From Marinomonas transparens (GTDB taxonomy: Bacteria > Pseudomonadota > Gammaproteobacteria > Pseudomonadales > Marinomonadaceae): a stretch of DNA of 64,000 nt. The notes under the pieces were generated by a model. That model had not been told where the DNA came from. It did not search any database and saw only the letters and a program-made list of their open reading frames with translations. The stretch spans positions 81,276 through 145,275 of the forward strand of contig NZ_JAEMNX010000014.1 in assembly GCF_016463975.1 (NCBI RefSeq), read 5' to 3'. The position numbers and the translations under genes are program-made. Position 1 is the stretch's first letter; every line of letters starts with the position of its first letter. Shown here one piece after another: positions 18,614 through 28,972 of the stretch.

Positions 18614-21292
18614 TTACTCTACGTCAGAGTCTGGGACATCTGGAGAATCATCTTCCGCAGTAGATATCTGCTCGATAACAGCATCACCCTCTTCCGCGTC
18701 AATCTCTTCTTCATCGTCTTCAATAACTCGCACCACACCTACCAAATGTTCATCGTTAGTGAGGCGAATTAGGGTCACACCCTGAGTATTCCGTCCTTGG
18801 CAAGACACTTCTGTCACACGAGTACGAACCAAAGTACCCTGATCAGTAATCAGGATAATTTCATCCGTTTCATCGACCTGAGTCGCTCCAACAACTGGCC
18901 CGTTTCGATCAGAAACCTGAATACCAATAACCCCTTGACCACCACGGCCATATGTAGGGAAATCTTCAACCAAAGTACGCTTACCAAAGCCATTTTCACA
19001 AGCCATCAGCACTGCCGCGCCTTTCTGAGGCACGATAAGGGAAACGACCTTAGCCCCCTCACCCAAACGAATACCGCGCACACCAGCCGCTGTTCGACCC
19101 ATAGCTCGAACATCAGACTCTTTAAAGCAAATAGTCTTACCAGACGAGGAAACAAGCATGATGTCATTCTCGCCATTGGTAACAGAAACACCAACTAACT
19201 CATCCGATTCATCTAGACTCAAGGCAATTAGACCCGTTGAACGAGGGCGAGCAAAGTTTTGCATTGCGGTTTTCTTCACAGTACCGTTAGCCGTTGCCAT
19301 GAAAATATAACTGTTTGCCTCTTCAACTACTTCGTCATCTGCCACCTCAGCGCCATCGGCATCAGGTTTTTCAACAACAGGTAATGGTAATAAAGCAGAT
19401 ATCGCTTCACCCTCACTTAAAGGAAGCAAGTTGACGATAGGACGACCCTTGGCATTACGACTTGCAACAGGAATTTCAAACACGCGCAACCAATAAACCT
19501 TACCAAAGTTACTAAACAACATAATGGTGTCATGGCTACTGGTAACCAGAAGATGCTCAATATGATCTTCATCTTTCATACTAGCTGAAGATTTACCGCG
19601 ACCACCACGACGCTGAGCTTGATACTCTTCGAGTGGTTGCGATTTGGCATAACCAGTATTGGAAATAGTCACAACCATTGGCGCTTCATCAATCAAATCC
19701 GCAATGGTTAAGTCTTGTCGGGAGGTTAGGATTTCAGTACGACGTGCATCACCAAAACTAGCACGTACCTCTTCTAATTCCTCACGAATCACTTCCATCA
19801 AACGATTCGGATTAGATAGAATCTCTAGCAACTCAGCAATCAGCTCAATAAGAGACTTATACTCTGCCAATAATTTATCGTGCTCCAAACCAGTTAAACG
19901 GTGTAGACGCAAATCCAATATAGCCTGCGCTTGATCTGGCGAAAGATGATAAGCACCATCAACAAAGCCATACTGAGCTTCAAGGTCATCAGGACGGCAG
20001 GCATCAGCACCGGCGCGTTCCAGCATGGCCATGACATCTCCTGGCTGCCAAGATGCATCAATTAATTTTTCTTTTGCTTCCGCTGACGTTGGCGAAGTTC
20101 GAATCAATTCAATAATTCGATCTATATTAACGAGAGAAACAGCAAGACCTTCGAGTATATGACCACGCTCACGAGCCTTACGAAGTTCGAAAATGGTACG
20201 ACGGGTAACAACCTCACGACGATGCTTAACAAAACATTCTAAAATCTGTTTAAGGTTAAGAAGTTGCGGCCTACCATCGACCAAAGCAACCATATTGATA
20301 CCAAATACAGATTGCAATTGAGTTTGAATAAAGAGGTTATTTACCACGACATCAGGGTTTTCACCACGACGCAGCTCAACAACAATACGCATGCCATCTT
20401 TGTCAGATTCGTCACGTAACTCACTAATGCCTTCTAATTTTTTCTCTTTAACCAGTTCCGCAATTTTTTCAATCAGTTTTGCTTTGTTTAACTGGTAAGG
20501 AATTTCGGTAAAGACAATAGACTGTCGGTTACCCTTTTCCATTTCCTCAATATGGTGACGAGCGCGCATATGAATACGACCCCGTCCCGTTTTATAGGCA
20601 TCAATAATACCAGCACGGCCATTAATAAAAGCGGCCGTAGGAAAGTCTGGACCAGGAATATAGTCAATTAACTGCTCAATCGTTACATCTGGATTATCAA
20701 TAACAGCAAGACAACCATCCAGCACCTCACCAAGATTATGAGGAGGAATATTCGTTGCCATCCCAACCGCAATACCTGCTGAGCCATTGACCAGCAAACC
20801 TGGAATGCGAGCTGGCAAGACCTCTGGCATAAACTCTGTGCCGTCATAGTTAGGCACAAAATCAACGGTTTCTTTTTCCAAATCCATGAGAAGATGATGA
20901 GCAATCTTCTCCATGCGAATCTCGGTATAACGCATAGCTGCAGCGCTATCACCGTCAACAGAACCAAAGTTTCCTTGTCCATCAATTAAGGTATAGCGTA
21001 ATGAAAAAGGCTGCGCCATACGAACAATGGTATCGTAAACAGCAACATCACCGTGGGGGTGATATTTACCGATAACATCACCGACAATACGCGCCGATTT
21101 TTTATACGGTTTATTCCAATCATTTTTAAGTTCATTCATCGCAAATAGAACGCGACGATGAACTGGCTTCAACCCATCTCGTACATCCGGTAATGCTCGA
21201 CCGACGATAACGCTCATTGCGTAGTCTAGGTAAGATCCCTTCAATTCGTTTTCGATACTGACGGGAATAATTTCTTTGGCTAATTCACCCAT
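18614..21292 (-). CDS. gyrA: DNA gyrase subunit A
   Basis: 892-residue type II topoisomerase subunit that breaks and rejoins DNA during negative supercoiling. Active-site Tyr122 lies in [11 protein letters not shown]. Six GyrA-type beta-pinwheel blades follow from about 530, and an acidic tail ends the protein. The GyrA box QRRGGRGK is present. In the quinolone-resistance-determining region, residue 83 is valine ([10 protein letters not shown]), where E. coli has Ser and Pseudomonas Thr; Asp87 is kept. Transcribed alone, ending at the palindromic terminator. Confidence 0.98.
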   Translation of the reverse strand: MGELAKEIIPVSIENELKGSYLDYAMSVIVGRALPDVRDGLKPVHRRVLFAMNELKNDWNKPYKKSARIVGDVIGKYHPHGDVAVYDTIVRMAQPFSLRYTLIDGQGNFGSVDGDSAAAMRYTEIRMEKIAHHLLMDLEKETVDFVPNYDGTEFMPEVLPARIPGLLVNGSAGIAVGMATNIPPHNLGEVLDGCLAVIDNPDVTIEQLIDYIPGPDFPTAAFINGRAGIIDAYKTGRGRIHMRARHHIEEMEKGNRQSIVFTEIPYQLNKAKLIEKIAELVKEKKLEGISELRDESDKDGMRIVVELRRGENPDVVVNNLFIQTQLQSVFGINMVALVDGRPQLLNLKQILECFVKHRREVVTRRTIFELRKARERGHILEGLAVSLVNIDRIIELIRTSPTSAEAKEKLIDASWQPGDVMAMLERAGADACRPDDLEAQYGFVDGAYHLSPDQAQAILDLRLHRLTGLEHDKLLAEYKSLIELIAELLEILSNPNRLMEVIREELEEVRASFGDARRTEILTSRQDLTIADLIDEAPMVVTISNTGYAKSQPLEEYQAQRRGGRGKSSASMKDEDHIEHLLVTSSHDTIMLFSNFGKVYWLRVFEIPVASRNAKGRPIVNLLPLSEGEAISALLPLPVVEKPDADGAEVADDEVVEEANSYIFMATANGTVKKTAMQNFARPRSTGLIALSLDESDELVGVSVTNGENDIMLVSSSGKTICFKESDVRAMGRTAAGVRGIRLGEGAKVVSLIVPQKGAAVLMACENGFGKRTLVEDFPTYGRGGQGVIGIQVSDRNGPVVGATQVDETDEIILITDQGTLVRTRVTEVSCQGRNTQGVTLIRLTNDEHLVGVVRVIEDDEEEIDAEEGDAVIEQISTAEDDSPDVPDSDVE

Positions 21293-21662
21293 ATATACAA
21301 CCGATCCTTATGCCTCGGAGTCTGAGAGACTTCCTAATATCTTTTTTATAAGCGCTGCATTGTACCATAACGAAATAAATAACACCCCTATAAGCGATAT
21401 GTTTTGCGCCCTACTTGCATTCAAAATTCATCCTCTTCACATGCAGTAAAAAACAACCGAAAAGTACTCATATCTTGATGCAGATACCAACCTATTCAAG
21501 TTTACTGTTGGTCACCACATCTGATGCAGCTATAATGAATTATCAACATAAAAAACACCTTGAGTCAGCACCTAAGCACACCTCAAGTCATGACTTGTAT
21601 AAACAGGGACACTTCAAACACATCGTCCCTCACCACAACCGAACATAACAACGGAAGCCAAA
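21293..21662. other. Divergent intergenic region gyrA / ubiG
   Basis: 370 bases between divergent genes. A candidate gyrA promoter lies near the gyrA side. The rest is AT-rich and holds a 77-codon plus-strand open frame of unlikely composition (21415-21648) that I do not call a gene. A CGGAAG ribosome binding site for ubiG is at the right end. Confidence 0.6.
21359..21367 (-). promoter_or_regulatory. Candidate extended -10 promoter element of gyrA
   Basis: On the minus strand TGGTACAAT is an extended -10 (TGnTACAAT), about 65 bases before the gyrA start. No good -35 hexamer is visible 17 bases upstream, which is common for extended -10 promoters. Based on the motif alone. Confidence 0.4.
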
Positions 21663-22382
21663 ATGACAAACACACACAAAAGCAACGTAGATTTAAATGA
21701 AGTAGCAAAATTCGAAGCGCTTGCGAGTCGTTGGTGGGATAAAGAGAATGAATTCAAGCCATTACATGACATCAACCCCTTGCGCGTAAACTACATCAAT
21801 GACCGCGCACCTCTTGCTGGTAAAAAAGTGATCGACATTGGCTGCGGTGGCGGAATTCTATCTGAATCTCTTGCTCAGTTTGGTGCCGACGTAAAAGGCA
21901 TAGACATGGGGGAAGCACCACTTAATGTCGCTCGCTTACACTTGAAAGAATCTGGACTTAAAATCGACTATGAGCGCATCACCGCAGAAGAAATCGCTGA
22001 GCGCGAAACAGAACAGTACGATGTTGTCACCTGTCTAGAAATGCTTGAACACGTACCCGACCCTTCCTCTGTCATTAAAGCCTGCATGTCCTTAGTAAAA
22101 CCAGGTGGACACGTTTTCTTTTCAACTATCAATAGAAATCCTAAAGCCTACTTGTTTGCCATTATCGGTGCTGAGTACATTCTCAACATGCTACCAAAAG
22201 GCACCCACGACTACGCCAAATTCATCCAACCAGCAGAATTGAACAACTATGCACGAAATGCTGGCCTTGAGACCAAACACCTCACAGGAATGACCTATAA
22301 CCCAATCACTAAAATTTATAAACTTAACGACAAAGACGTATCAGTCAACTATCTAATGCACACCCAGAAACCACAAATATAA
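21663..22382 (+). CDS. ubiG: Ubiquinone biosynthesis O-methyltransferase UbiG
   Basis: SAM-dependent methyltransferase for the two O-methylation steps of ubiquinone synthesis. Typical features are the start of the fold ([25 protein letters not shown]), the SAM-binding [15 protein letters not shown] (about 57-71) and [10 protein letters not shown]. The 239-residue length is normal. It is followed after 23 bases by the yciK-type gene; the phosphatase gene that sits between these two in Pseudomonas is absent. Confidence 0.97.
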   Translation: MTNTHKSNVDLNEVAKFEALASRWWDKENEFKPLHDINPLRVNYINDRAPLAGKKVIDIGCGGGILSESLAQFGADVKGIDMGEAPLNVARLHLKESGLKIDYERITAEEIAERETEQYDVVTCLEMLEHVPDPSSVIKACMSLVKPGGHVFFSTINRNPKAYLFAIIGAEYILNMLPKGTHDYAKFIQPAELNNYARNAGLETKHLTGMTYNPITKIYKLNDKDVSVNYLMHTQKPQI

Positions 22383-22405
22383 CAGTACAGGGTAAGGAGA
22401 AGATC

Positions 22406-23146
22406 ATGTTCAATTATCAAGCTCCCAAACAACTACTAAAAGATAAAATAATCCTTGTTACAGGTGCAGGAGATGGCATAGGTAAAGCCGCTGCAATAGC
22501 CTACGCCAAACATGGCGCTACAGTAATTTTACTAGGTCGCACCATTAAAAAACTAGAAGCCGTTTATGATCAAATAGAAAAGAAGAAATACCCACAGGCC
22601 GCTATTGTGCCACTCAACCTAGATGGTGCCGCTGAACACGATTACATGGAACTCGCCAACACCATTGAAAATGAGTTTGGTCACCTAGATGGGATCTTAC
22701 ATAATGCCAGCTTATTAGGAGACAGAGAACCTCTTGCTAACTACGACCCAAACACTTTCGAGCAAGTCATGAGAGTTAATGTGAGCAGCCAGTTTTTACT
22801 GAACCAATCACTACTTCCTCTCCTCCAAAAAGCAGAAGAAGCTTCCATTATTTTCACCTCCTCTAGTGTTGGCCGTACAGCCAAAGCAAATTGGGGGGCT
22901 TACGCCATCTCCAAATTTGCTACCGAAGGCATGATGCAACTTCTTGCCAGCGAACTTGGCAGCACATCAAACATTCGCTCAAATGCCATCAATCCAGGTA
23001 GCACCAGAACCAGTATGCGAGCAAATGCCTATCCAGACGAAGATCCAAGCACCTTACCCACACCCACCGACATCATGCCTCTTTACCTCTACCTAATGGG
23101 CAAAGACAGCCTGTCAATAAACGGCCAATCGATAAACGCCCAATAA
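22406..23146 (+). CDS. yciK: YciK-family short-chain dehydrogenase
   Basis: 246-residue NAD(P)-dependent oxidoreductase of the SDR superfamily. The cofactor loop is TGAGDGIGKAAA (about 20-31) and the catalytic YxxxK is in WGAYAISKFATEG, with Ser upstream in IIFTSSSVGR. The N-terminus (YQAPKQLLKDKIILVTGAG) is characteristic of YciK; the substrate is not established. An AAGGAG ribosome binding site lies nine bases before the ATG. Likely co-transcribed with ubiG. Confidence 0.9.
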   Translation: MFNYQAPKQLLKDKIILVTGAGDGIGKAAAIAYAKHGATVILLGRTIKKLEAVYDQIEKKKYPQAAIVPLNLDGAAEHDYMELANTIENEFGHLDGILHNASLLGDREPLANYDPNTFEQVMRVNVSSQFLLNQSLLPLLQKAEEASIIFTSSSVGRTAKANWGAYAISKFATEGMMQLLASELGSTSNIRSNAINPGSTRTSMRANAYPDEDPSTLPTPTDIMPLYLYLMGKDSLSINGQSINAQ

Positions 23147-23157
23147 AAACCTTAGAT

Positions 23158-23181
23158 CAATGGGAGCCAAGCCTCCCATTG
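23158..23181. terminator. Hairpin after yciK
   Basis: A 9-bp perfect stem (CAATGGGAG / CTCCCATTG) with a 6-base loop, in the gap between converging genes. No clear T-run follows, so its role as a terminator is uncertain. Confidence 0.5.
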
Positions 23182-23195
23182 CATCAGCATATCAA

Positions 23196-23765
23196 TTAAC
23201 CGCCGATCAGCCTTTCTAATTTTTCTGCCTCTGTCAATGGCTCAGAGACTTCACTCTCATTGACAGAAGGAAGCTGCTCACCACTCGGGGAAATTGCAGA
23301 AAACTCCCCTGTATCAGGAGCTACATCTTCACCGACTTCAGACTCGCTTGCCTTGCCACTCTCAGCCTTTTTCAATTGATCACCAAAAATACCAATCTTA
23401 GGCATCATGCGTAGACGTTTCTCTTGAATAACCTCAGGAATATTACCCGTAAATAACACAGTGAAAGGCGCCTCGTCTGTACGTTTATTCACCTCTTCAT
23501 AAATTGCCTGTTCGCGCACAGAAACAGCACCTTCCTCAAGATATGATAAGCCTTGCCCAGAAGCAGAAAACACAACATTTGGTTCTAGTTCTAACTTTGG
23601 TTTTTCAGCAGGAATCACAGCAACACTTGCAGAGGAGTTCTGCACCACCTGATGACGACCATGAATAATTTTATCGCCATAAATAATATCCACAGGATTC
23701 ACTTCTACTGTCTGCGCATTCACAAATAAAGGCAAAAACCAAAGCAACCAAAGTGTTTTTTTCAT
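23196..23765 (-). CDS. Predicted periplasmic protein, family not recognised
   Basis: 189-residue protein with a clear signal peptide (MKKTLWLLWFLPLFVNA, cleavage near 17). The mature part is acidic, with no cysteines. Its last 55 residues are a low-complexity, Ser/Glu-rich tail, probably disordered. The frame runs nine codons further up, but the ATG at 23765 has GAGG five bases upstream and begins the signal peptide, so it was chosen. It lies downstream of the fabV terminator, so it is probably transcribed from its own promoter. I cannot assign a function. Confidence 0.7.
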   Translation of the reverse strand: MKKTLWLLWFLPLFVNAQTVEVNPVDIIYGDKIIHGRHQVVQNSSASVAVIPAEKPKLELEPNVVFSASGQGLSYLEEGAVSVREQAIYEEVNKRTDEAPFTVLFTGNIPEVIQEKRLRMMPKIGIFGDQLKKAESGKASESEVGEDVAPDTGEFSAISPSGEQLPSVNESEVSEPLTEAEKLERLIGG

Positions 23766-23814
23766 AACAACCTCAAACATGACTCCATACACTATAAGAG
23801 ATAAAAAGCCATTA

Positions 23815-23848
23815 AAAAAGGAGTTGAGGTGACCCTCAACTCCTTTTT
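23815..23848 (-). terminator. fabV terminator
   Basis: A 15-bp perfect stem (AAAAAGGAGTTGAGG / CCTCAACTCCTTTTT) with a TGAC loop, 18 bases after the fabV stop. It ends in five T on the minus strand. Confidence 0.88.
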
Positions 23849-23866
23849 GATTTCCTTCAGCTAATA

Positions 23867-25072
23867 TTAAAGCGTAATAACTTCAAAATCTGCAACCGGA
23901 TCTGCCTCAGCATCGTAATCAACCCCATCGATACCGAAACCAAACAACCTTAGAAACTCATCTTTGTACAACTGATAATCTGTTTCAGCAAACAAGTTCT
24001 CATTTGTCACTTGTGGCCACAAATCACGACAAGCCTGCTGAACGTCATCGCGTAATTCCCAATCGTCCACACGCAAACGATTTTTATCATCCGTTGCTAG
24101 TTGCGCCGGGGTATTATCATTATATAAGCGCTCAGCAAACAGGCGAAAAACCTGTTCCATACAACCTTCATGCAAACCTTTTGCACGCATTATCTTGAAC
24201 ACCATAGCGAGATATAAAGGCATAACAGGAATAGCGGAGGAAGCTTGCGTTACGACTGATTTCAAAACCGCCACATTCGCCCCACCCTTTATAACAGTAA
24301 GCTGATTATTAATCGCATGAGCAGCGCGATCCAAATCTTCTTTTGCTTTACCAAGGGCACCATGCCAATAAATAGGCCAAGTAATATCAGAGCCAATATA
24401 AGAATAGGCAACAGTGCGAACACCATCAGCCAACACACCCGCTTCCTGTAAAGCAGACATCCATAATTCCCAATCCTGTCCACCCATTACTGTCGTAGTC
24501 GCCGCCACCTCTTCTTCCGTAGCAGGCTCGATCTCAGCCTCAATAATGACATCTTTATTAGTATCAATTGCTGTAGAACGATAGGGCTCACCAATCGGCT
24601 TAAGCACAGAGCGAATCACTTCACCCGTATCTGGCAACTTACGAACCGGTGATGCCAACGAATAAACAACCATATCTATCTGGCCAAGATCTTCTTTGAT
24701 TAGCTCAATCACCTGTGCACGCGCCTCATGGGAAAAGGCATCGCCATTTATACTTTTTGAATACAGACCTTCTTCTTTTGCAACCTTATCGAAAGCCGCA
24801 GAATTGTACCAACCTGCCGTACCGGTTTTCTTTTCAGTTCCTGGTTTCTCAAAGAAAACACCAATGGTTGCCGCACCAGAACCAAAAGCCGCCGCAATTC
24901 GAGAAGAAAGACCATAGCCACTAGATGCACCGATCACGAGAACTTTTTTCGGGCCATTAGTAATTGGGCCTTTGCTCTTTGTCAGAGCGATTTGTTCTCT
25001 TACATTTTGCTCACAACCAACAGGGTGGGTGGTTGTACAAATAAATCCGCGAATCTTTGGTTTTATGATCAT
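23867..25072 (-). CDS. fabV: Enoyl-ACP / trans-2-enoyl-CoA reductase FabV
   Basis: NADH-dependent reductase of the last step in the fatty-acid elongation cycle; a 401-residue monomeric, extended SDR. The signature N-terminus [19 protein letters not shown], the cofactor loop [15 protein letters not shown] and the Yx8K active site in [20 protein letters not shown] are all present. FabV enzymes are characteristically insensitive to triclosan, which is family knowledge and not tested here. Transcribed singly, divergent from the glycosyltransferase gene. Confidence 0.97.
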   Translation of the reverse strand: MIIKPKIRGFICTTTHPVGCEQNVREQIALTKSKGPITNGPKKVLVIGASSGYGLSSRIAAAFGSGAATIGVFFEKPGTEKKTGTAGWYNSAAFDKVAKEEGLYSKSINGDAFSHEARAQVIELIKEDLGQIDMVVYSLASPVRKLPDTGEVIRSVLKPIGEPYRSTAIDTNKDVIIEAEIEPATEEEVAATTTVMGGQDWELWMSALQEAGVLADGVRTVAYSYIGSDITWPIYWHGALGKAKEDLDRAAHAINNQLTVIKGGANVAVLKSVVTQASSAIPVMPLYLAMVFKIMRAKGLHEGCMEQVFRLFAERLYNDNTPAQLATDDKNRLRVDDWELRDDVQQACRDLWPQVTNENLFAETDYQLYKDEFLRLFGFGIDGVDYDAEADPVADFEVITL

Positions 25073-25249
25073 AGTATCTTCTCAACGTCATGTTTTACTT
25101 ACGTCTTGCCTGACAAGACCCACTAACTACCTAGTAAAGGGACAGACAACACAAATCTGTGCGCCATGATACAATAGCCAAATCCATATGTCCTGATTCT
25201 GATTAAAATTACAGAGTCGAAAAACAACCCTTTCCATTTAGAGATCAAT

Positions 25250-26485
25250 GTGAATTTACTTATCATAGGTTACGTCTGGCCAGAACCAAACTCCTCTGCC
25301 GCAGGCAGCCGAATGATGCAATTGCTCAATACCTTCCGAAAACATAACTGGCAAGTCACATTTGCAAGCCCAGCCCAACAAACAGAGCACATGGCAGACT
25401 TGTCTGTATTAGGCATAACTTCTGAGCAGATTACTTTAAATGACGCCTCATTCGACCAATACATTGCCGACCAGACCCCTGATATCGTTGTATTTGATCG
25501 TTTTATGATGGAAGAACAATTCGCTTGGCGAGTAGAGAAATTCAGTCCAAACTCGCTCAGAATACTCAATACAGAAGACCTACACTCTTTAAGGCAAGCT
25601 AGACACAGCGCCCTCAAGCAAAACAAAACATTCCAAGTCGAAGATCTATACAGTGATCAAGGCATTCGAGAAATCGCGGCGATTCATCGCTGTGACCTGA
25701 CATTGATGATTTCGGAAGTAGAAACACAGCTTTTAATGGATGAATTTCACGTCCCTGAAACACATCTATTTCATCTCCCCTTTATGCTACCCGCCCCAAA
25801 AAACACCAACAAGCTAATCCCCTTCGATGAACGACAACACTTTATTAGCATCGGCAATTTTCGTCATGCGCCGAACTGGGATGCCGTGCTTTATTTAAAA
25901 AACAGCCTATGGCCAAGCATAAGAAAACAACTTCCCAAAGCGGAACTGCATATCTATGGAGCCTACCCACCACCGAAAGCCACACAACTTCATAATGCAA
26001 AAGAAGGCTTCTTAGTAAAAGGCTGGGCACAAGATGCCCAACAAGTCATGCAGCAGGCTCGCGTCTGCTTAGCACCATTACGTTTTGGCGCGGGCATAAA
26101 AGGCAAACTGGTTGAAGCCATGCAGATGGGAACACCAAGCATAACCACAAGTATTGGCGCCGAATCCATGCATGGGCAATTCCCTTGGAACGGAGTGATC
26201 ACAGATGACCCAGATACCTTTATAGATGCTGCCGTATCCCTTTATCAGGACCCAGCAAGCTGGCAACTAATGCAACAAAATGGCAAGCACTTACTTGAAG
26301 CACGATATCAAGCTGAAGAGTGGGAACCCAAATTAATGAAACGACTAGAACGACAGATGCAATTAAAAGACAGTTTACGTAAAAAGCACTTTTTAGGCCT
26401 GATGCTAAGACACCATAGCTTAAAGAGTACCCAGTACATGTCCCAATGGATTGAGCTAAAAAACAAACAAGAGAAAGAGGTATAA
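25250..26485 (+). CDS. GT-B glycosyltransferase (family 4 type)
   Basis: 411-residue cytosolic or membrane-associated transferase. The N-terminal Rossmann half begins LLIIGYVWPEPNSSAAGSRM. The donor-binding half contains IGNFRHAPNWDAV, WAQDAQQVMQQARVCLAPLR and the conserved FGAGIKGKLVEAMQMGTPS with the EX7E-like glutamates. Acceptor and sugar are unknown. It starts with GTG; no ATG is available. It stands alone, with no other polysaccharide genes nearby, so its pathway cannot be read from context. Confidence 0.85.
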   Translation: MNLLIIGYVWPEPNSSAAGSRMMQLLNTFRKHNWQVTFASPAQQTEHMADLSVLGITSEQITLNDASFDQYIADQTPDIVVFDRFMMEEQFAWRVEKFSPNSLRILNTEDLHSLRQARHSALKQNKTFQVEDLYSDQGIREIAAIHRCDLTLMISEVETQLLMDEFHVPETHLFHLPFMLPAPKNTNKLIPFDERQHFISIGNFRHAPNWDAVLYLKNSLWPSIRKQLPKAELHIYGAYPPPKATQLHNAKEGFLVKGWAQDAQQVMQQARVCLAPLRFGAGIKGKLVEAMQMGTPSITTSIGAESMHGQFPWNGVITDDPDTFIDAAVSLYQDPASWQLMQQNGKHLLEARYQAEEWEPKLMKRLERQMQLKDSLRKKHFLGLMLRHHSLKSTQYMSQWIELKNKQEKEV

Positions 26486-26494
26486 AAGGAAAGG

Positions 26495-26692
26495 TTATTT
26501 ACTGACGAATAGACTCGCTGATTCACGCTTATGAACTTTCATCATGACAGCACGTTGCTCATTTTCATCCATCCGCCCCCACAAAGTAATCTCTTCACCC
26601 GTACGATAGCAGCCAGTGCAAACATCGTCATCATTCAGCAAGCAAAGGTTTACACAGGGAGACCTTACTTTGCCAGTTTCTTTATTTTTCAT
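26495..26692 (-). CDS. DUF1289 family small protein
   Basis: 65-residue protein with the complete DUF1289 signature: SPCVNLC, then CTGCYRTGEEITLWGRM. The four cysteines suggest a metal or Fe-S site, but the function is unknown. The ATG at 26692 has GGAAGG eight bases upstream; an earlier ATG at 26728 would add 12 residues. It lies downstream of the YebC/YeeN gene on the same strand and runs towards the glycosyltransferase stop. Confidence 0.85.
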   Translation of the reverse strand: MKNKETGKVRSPCVNLCLLNDDDVCTGCYRTGEEITLWGRMDENEQRAVMMKVHKRESASLFVSK

Positions 26693-26756
26693 TTCCTCTA
26701 CCTTCCAGTCCTGATGGCGCTGAGACATCACTACCCAACAGCTAAAAACGCTAGAA

Positions 26757-26783
26757 AAGCCTTGCCCTATTAAAGCAAGGCTT
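26757..26783 (-). terminator. Terminator after the YebC/YeeN-type gene
   Basis: A 9-bp stem (AAGCCTTGC / GCAAGGCTT) with a short T-run on the minus strand, eight bases after the gene's stop. Moderate strength; DUF1289 could be read through it. Confidence 0.6.
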
Positions 26784-26790
26784 AACGATC

Positions 26791-27507
26791 CTAATACTCA
26801 GCGTTATGATAAACACGCTGAACATCATCTAGATCGTTCAACATATCTAAAAAGCGCTCAAACTGCTCAACCTCTTCCCCCGAAATTTCCAAGGTATTTT
26901 GGGCAACAAATTGAATTTCATCCACATCAAACTCAATGTCACCAAGTGCATCCATCAAAGCTGCTTTAGCTTTACCATAATCTGTATTTGGTGCAAAAAC
27001 CGTCACTTTGCCGTCTTCCAACTCGATATCAGTAACATCGACATCCGCCATCATCAAGGCTTCTAACACAGCTTCTTCATCGTCACCTGAAAACACAAAA
27101 ATAGCACTATGGTCAAACATATGACTCACGCTACCTTGACCACCAATCTTACATTTTACCTTGTTAAAACAAGTACGCACATCGCCAAAGGTACGATTCG
27201 GGTTATCGGATAAACAATCAACAATAACCATGGTATTACCCGGCCCAAAACCTTCGTAACGAGCCGTATCAAAGTCTTCTCCACCACCGCCTTTTGCCTT
27301 ATCTATCGCCTTATCAATAACGTGAGTCGGCACCTGATCTTTTTTAGCTCGTTCAATTAAAGAGCGCAGTGATAAATTGCCATTAGGATCAATACCACCG
27401 GATTTTGCGCAAACATAAATCTCACGACCATATTTACTATAAACCTTGGCTTTTTGATCAGACGTTTTAGCCATGGACTCTTTGCGGTTTTGAAAGGCTC
27501 TGCCCAT
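26791..27507 (-). CDS. YebC/PmpR family protein, YeeN-like
   Basis: 238-residue protein of the YebC family, whose members have been reported as DNA-binding regulators and, more recently, as translation factors helping at proline stretches. Recognised by [31 protein letters not shown] and [24 protein letters not shown], ending [11 protein letters not shown]. The sequence is closer to E. coli YeeN than to YebC. The start is supported by AGGAA nine bases upstream. Confidence 0.92.
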   Translation of the reverse strand: MGRAFQNRKESMAKTSDQKAKVYSKYGREIYVCAKSGGIDPNGNLSLRSLIERAKKDQVPTHVIDKAIDKAKGGGGEDFDTARYEGFGPGNTMVIVDCLSDNPNRTFGDVRTCFNKVKCKIGGQGSVSHMFDHSAIFVFSGDDEEAVLEALMMADVDVTDIELEDGKVTVFAPNTDYGKAKAALMDALGDIEFDVDEIQFVAQNTLEISGEEVEQFERFLDMLNDLDDVQRVYHNAEY

Positions 27508-27618
27508 TACGTATTCCTATTCTATTCATTCTTAAAAAGAATGATTCTAACGTGTCACCCAAAAAGAAGGAACTGTCTACCTTGCATAAAGACCATAAAA
27601 TCAACGATAAATAGGCAT

Positions 27619-27648
27619 AAAAAAACGCAAGGAGCTTCCTCCTCACGC
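27619..27648 (-). terminator. Terminator of the aminotransferase gene
   Basis: On the minus strand a 9-bp stem with two G-U pairs (GCGTGAGGAG / CTCCTTGCG) is followed by seven T, 32 bases after the stop of the aminotransferase gene. Confidence 0.75.
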
Positions 27649-27679
27649 TTAATGCTGGCACTTTAAATAACCTAAAACT

Positions 27680-28849
27680 TTAAACAATAAGGCGTTTAAT
27701 TACCTTAGCCAATACCGCAACCGCTTTATTTATATCGTCTGGCGATACACGAGCAAAACTCAGCCGCAAAAACGAATCCTCTAATGGGCTTTTACAAGGA
27801 AAGAAAGGTATACCTGGTAATACCAACACCTTTTCTTTCAATGCCTCCTCCAAAATAAGCTTCGAAGATAAACCGCTTGGTAATTTCACCCAGAAAAACA
27901 TCCCACCAGAAGGCACAGTAAACTCAACCAAGTCACCAAGATGAGTATTAAGAGCGGCCATCATTGCATCGCGTTTTTGCCGATAGGCTTCCTGTAATTT
28001 TGCCACGTGAGCAGGATAAGCACCTGACGATAAAAAATGGGAAATCATAGCCTGCCCCAAGCGGTTAGTATGGAGATCTGAAGCTTGCTTCACTTTAATC
28101 AAATAGGAGGTAAAAACAGCACATGACACAACATACCCAGTCCGTAAACCAGGCCAAAGCACTTTTGAAAAGCTCCCCATATACAGCCAAGGCGCTGTTT
28201 TTACTAAAGAAGAAATAGGCGTGAGATCGACCTCTTCGTAGCACAGCTCCCGATAAGGATCATCTTCAATCAATAGGACATTTTTTTCGTCTAGCAAAGC
28301 GGCGATTTCTTTACGGCGCTGAATACTGTAACAATGCCCAGCAGGGTTCTGAAAGTTAGGGATCAGGTAAACGGCTTTGGGGTTATAAAGATCTATCGCT
28401 TCGCGCAGCGCCTCGAGAGACATACCTTGCGCATCCGAAACCACATCCTGAACCTTCGCACCCTGTAATTTAAACACCTGGCAAGCCGCCAGATAAGTAG
28501 GCTGCTCCGTCAAAATAGTTGAATCACTGTCTAAAATTAATCGGCTAACAATATCCAAACCTTGCTGAGAACCATTAGTAATCAATACATTATCAGCAGC
28601 CGTCGTCAAACCACGCCCTGCAACAATGGACACCACATGATCACGAAGGCTATTTTCCCCCTCACTTGCCCCATATTGACGACTATCCACCAAGGCATTC
28701 AAATCTGGATATGCAGGCATAAAACGCTCATCTGGCAAGCCACCAGCGAGTGATAAGATATCTGGCTGCTGACTATAATGCAGCACTTCACGAACCAGAG
28801 AAGCTTCCATATTTTTACAAGGATGCGTCAACAAATGGGAAATAGTCAT
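27680..28849 (-). CDS. PLP-dependent aminotransferase, fold type I (2-aminoadipate / MocR-related type)
   Basis: 389-residue class I/II aminotransferase. The PLP lysine is in MGSFSKVLWPGLRTGY; NGSQQGLD, PNFQNPAGH and IEDDPYREL are conserved cofactor-site segments. The sequence resembles LysN-type 2-aminoadipate or aromatic aminotransferases and the C-terminal half of MocR regulators, but there is no N-terminal GntR helix-turn-helix. The amino-acid substrate is unknown. It lies 123 bases downstream of the acyltransferase gene; three GATAC repeats lie in that gap. Confidence 0.88.
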   Translation of the reverse strand: MTISHLLTHPCKNMEASLVREVLHYSQQPDILSLAGGLPDERFMPAYPDLNALVDSRQYGASEGENSLRDHVVSIVAGRGLTTAADNVLITNGSQQGLDIVSRLILDSDSTILTEQPTYLAACQVFKLQGAKVQDVVSDAQGMSLEALREAIDLYNPKAVYLIPNFQNPAGHCYSIQRRKEIAALLDEKNVLLIEDDPYRELCYEEVDLTPISSLVKTAPWLYMGSFSKVLWPGLRTGYVVSCAVFTSYLIKVKQASDLHTNRLGQAMISHFLSSGAYPAHVAKLQEAYRQKRDAMMAALNTHLGDLVEFTVPSGGMFFWVKLPSGLSSKLILEEALKEKVLVLPGIPFFPCKSPLEDSFLRLSFARVSPDDINKAVAVLAKVIKRLIV

Positions 28850-28892
28850 TCAAAATGCCCTGAGAAAATTAAGGATAAGAAGCAGCATCACA

Positions 28893-28943
28893 GATACTGA
28901 AACAACAAAAAAGATACAGTTTTTGTATAAAAAAAGGATACAG
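28893..28943. repeat. Three GATAC(A/T)G direct repeats in front of the aminotransferase gene
   Basis: GATACTG at 28893, GATACAG at 28913 and GATACAG at 28937 are spaced 20 and 24 bases apart, close to two helical turns. They lie 45-95 bases before the gene start, a plausible operator. Seen directly; function is inference. Confidence 0.5.
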
Positions 28944-28972
28944 CTACCATGGCTTGATAAAACCGATAAACG

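Noticed and set aside
21415..21648. 77-codon frame upstream of ubiG
   Set aside because: Rich in His, Ser and Lys without domain character, no ribosome binding site; it fits random AT-rich DNA.
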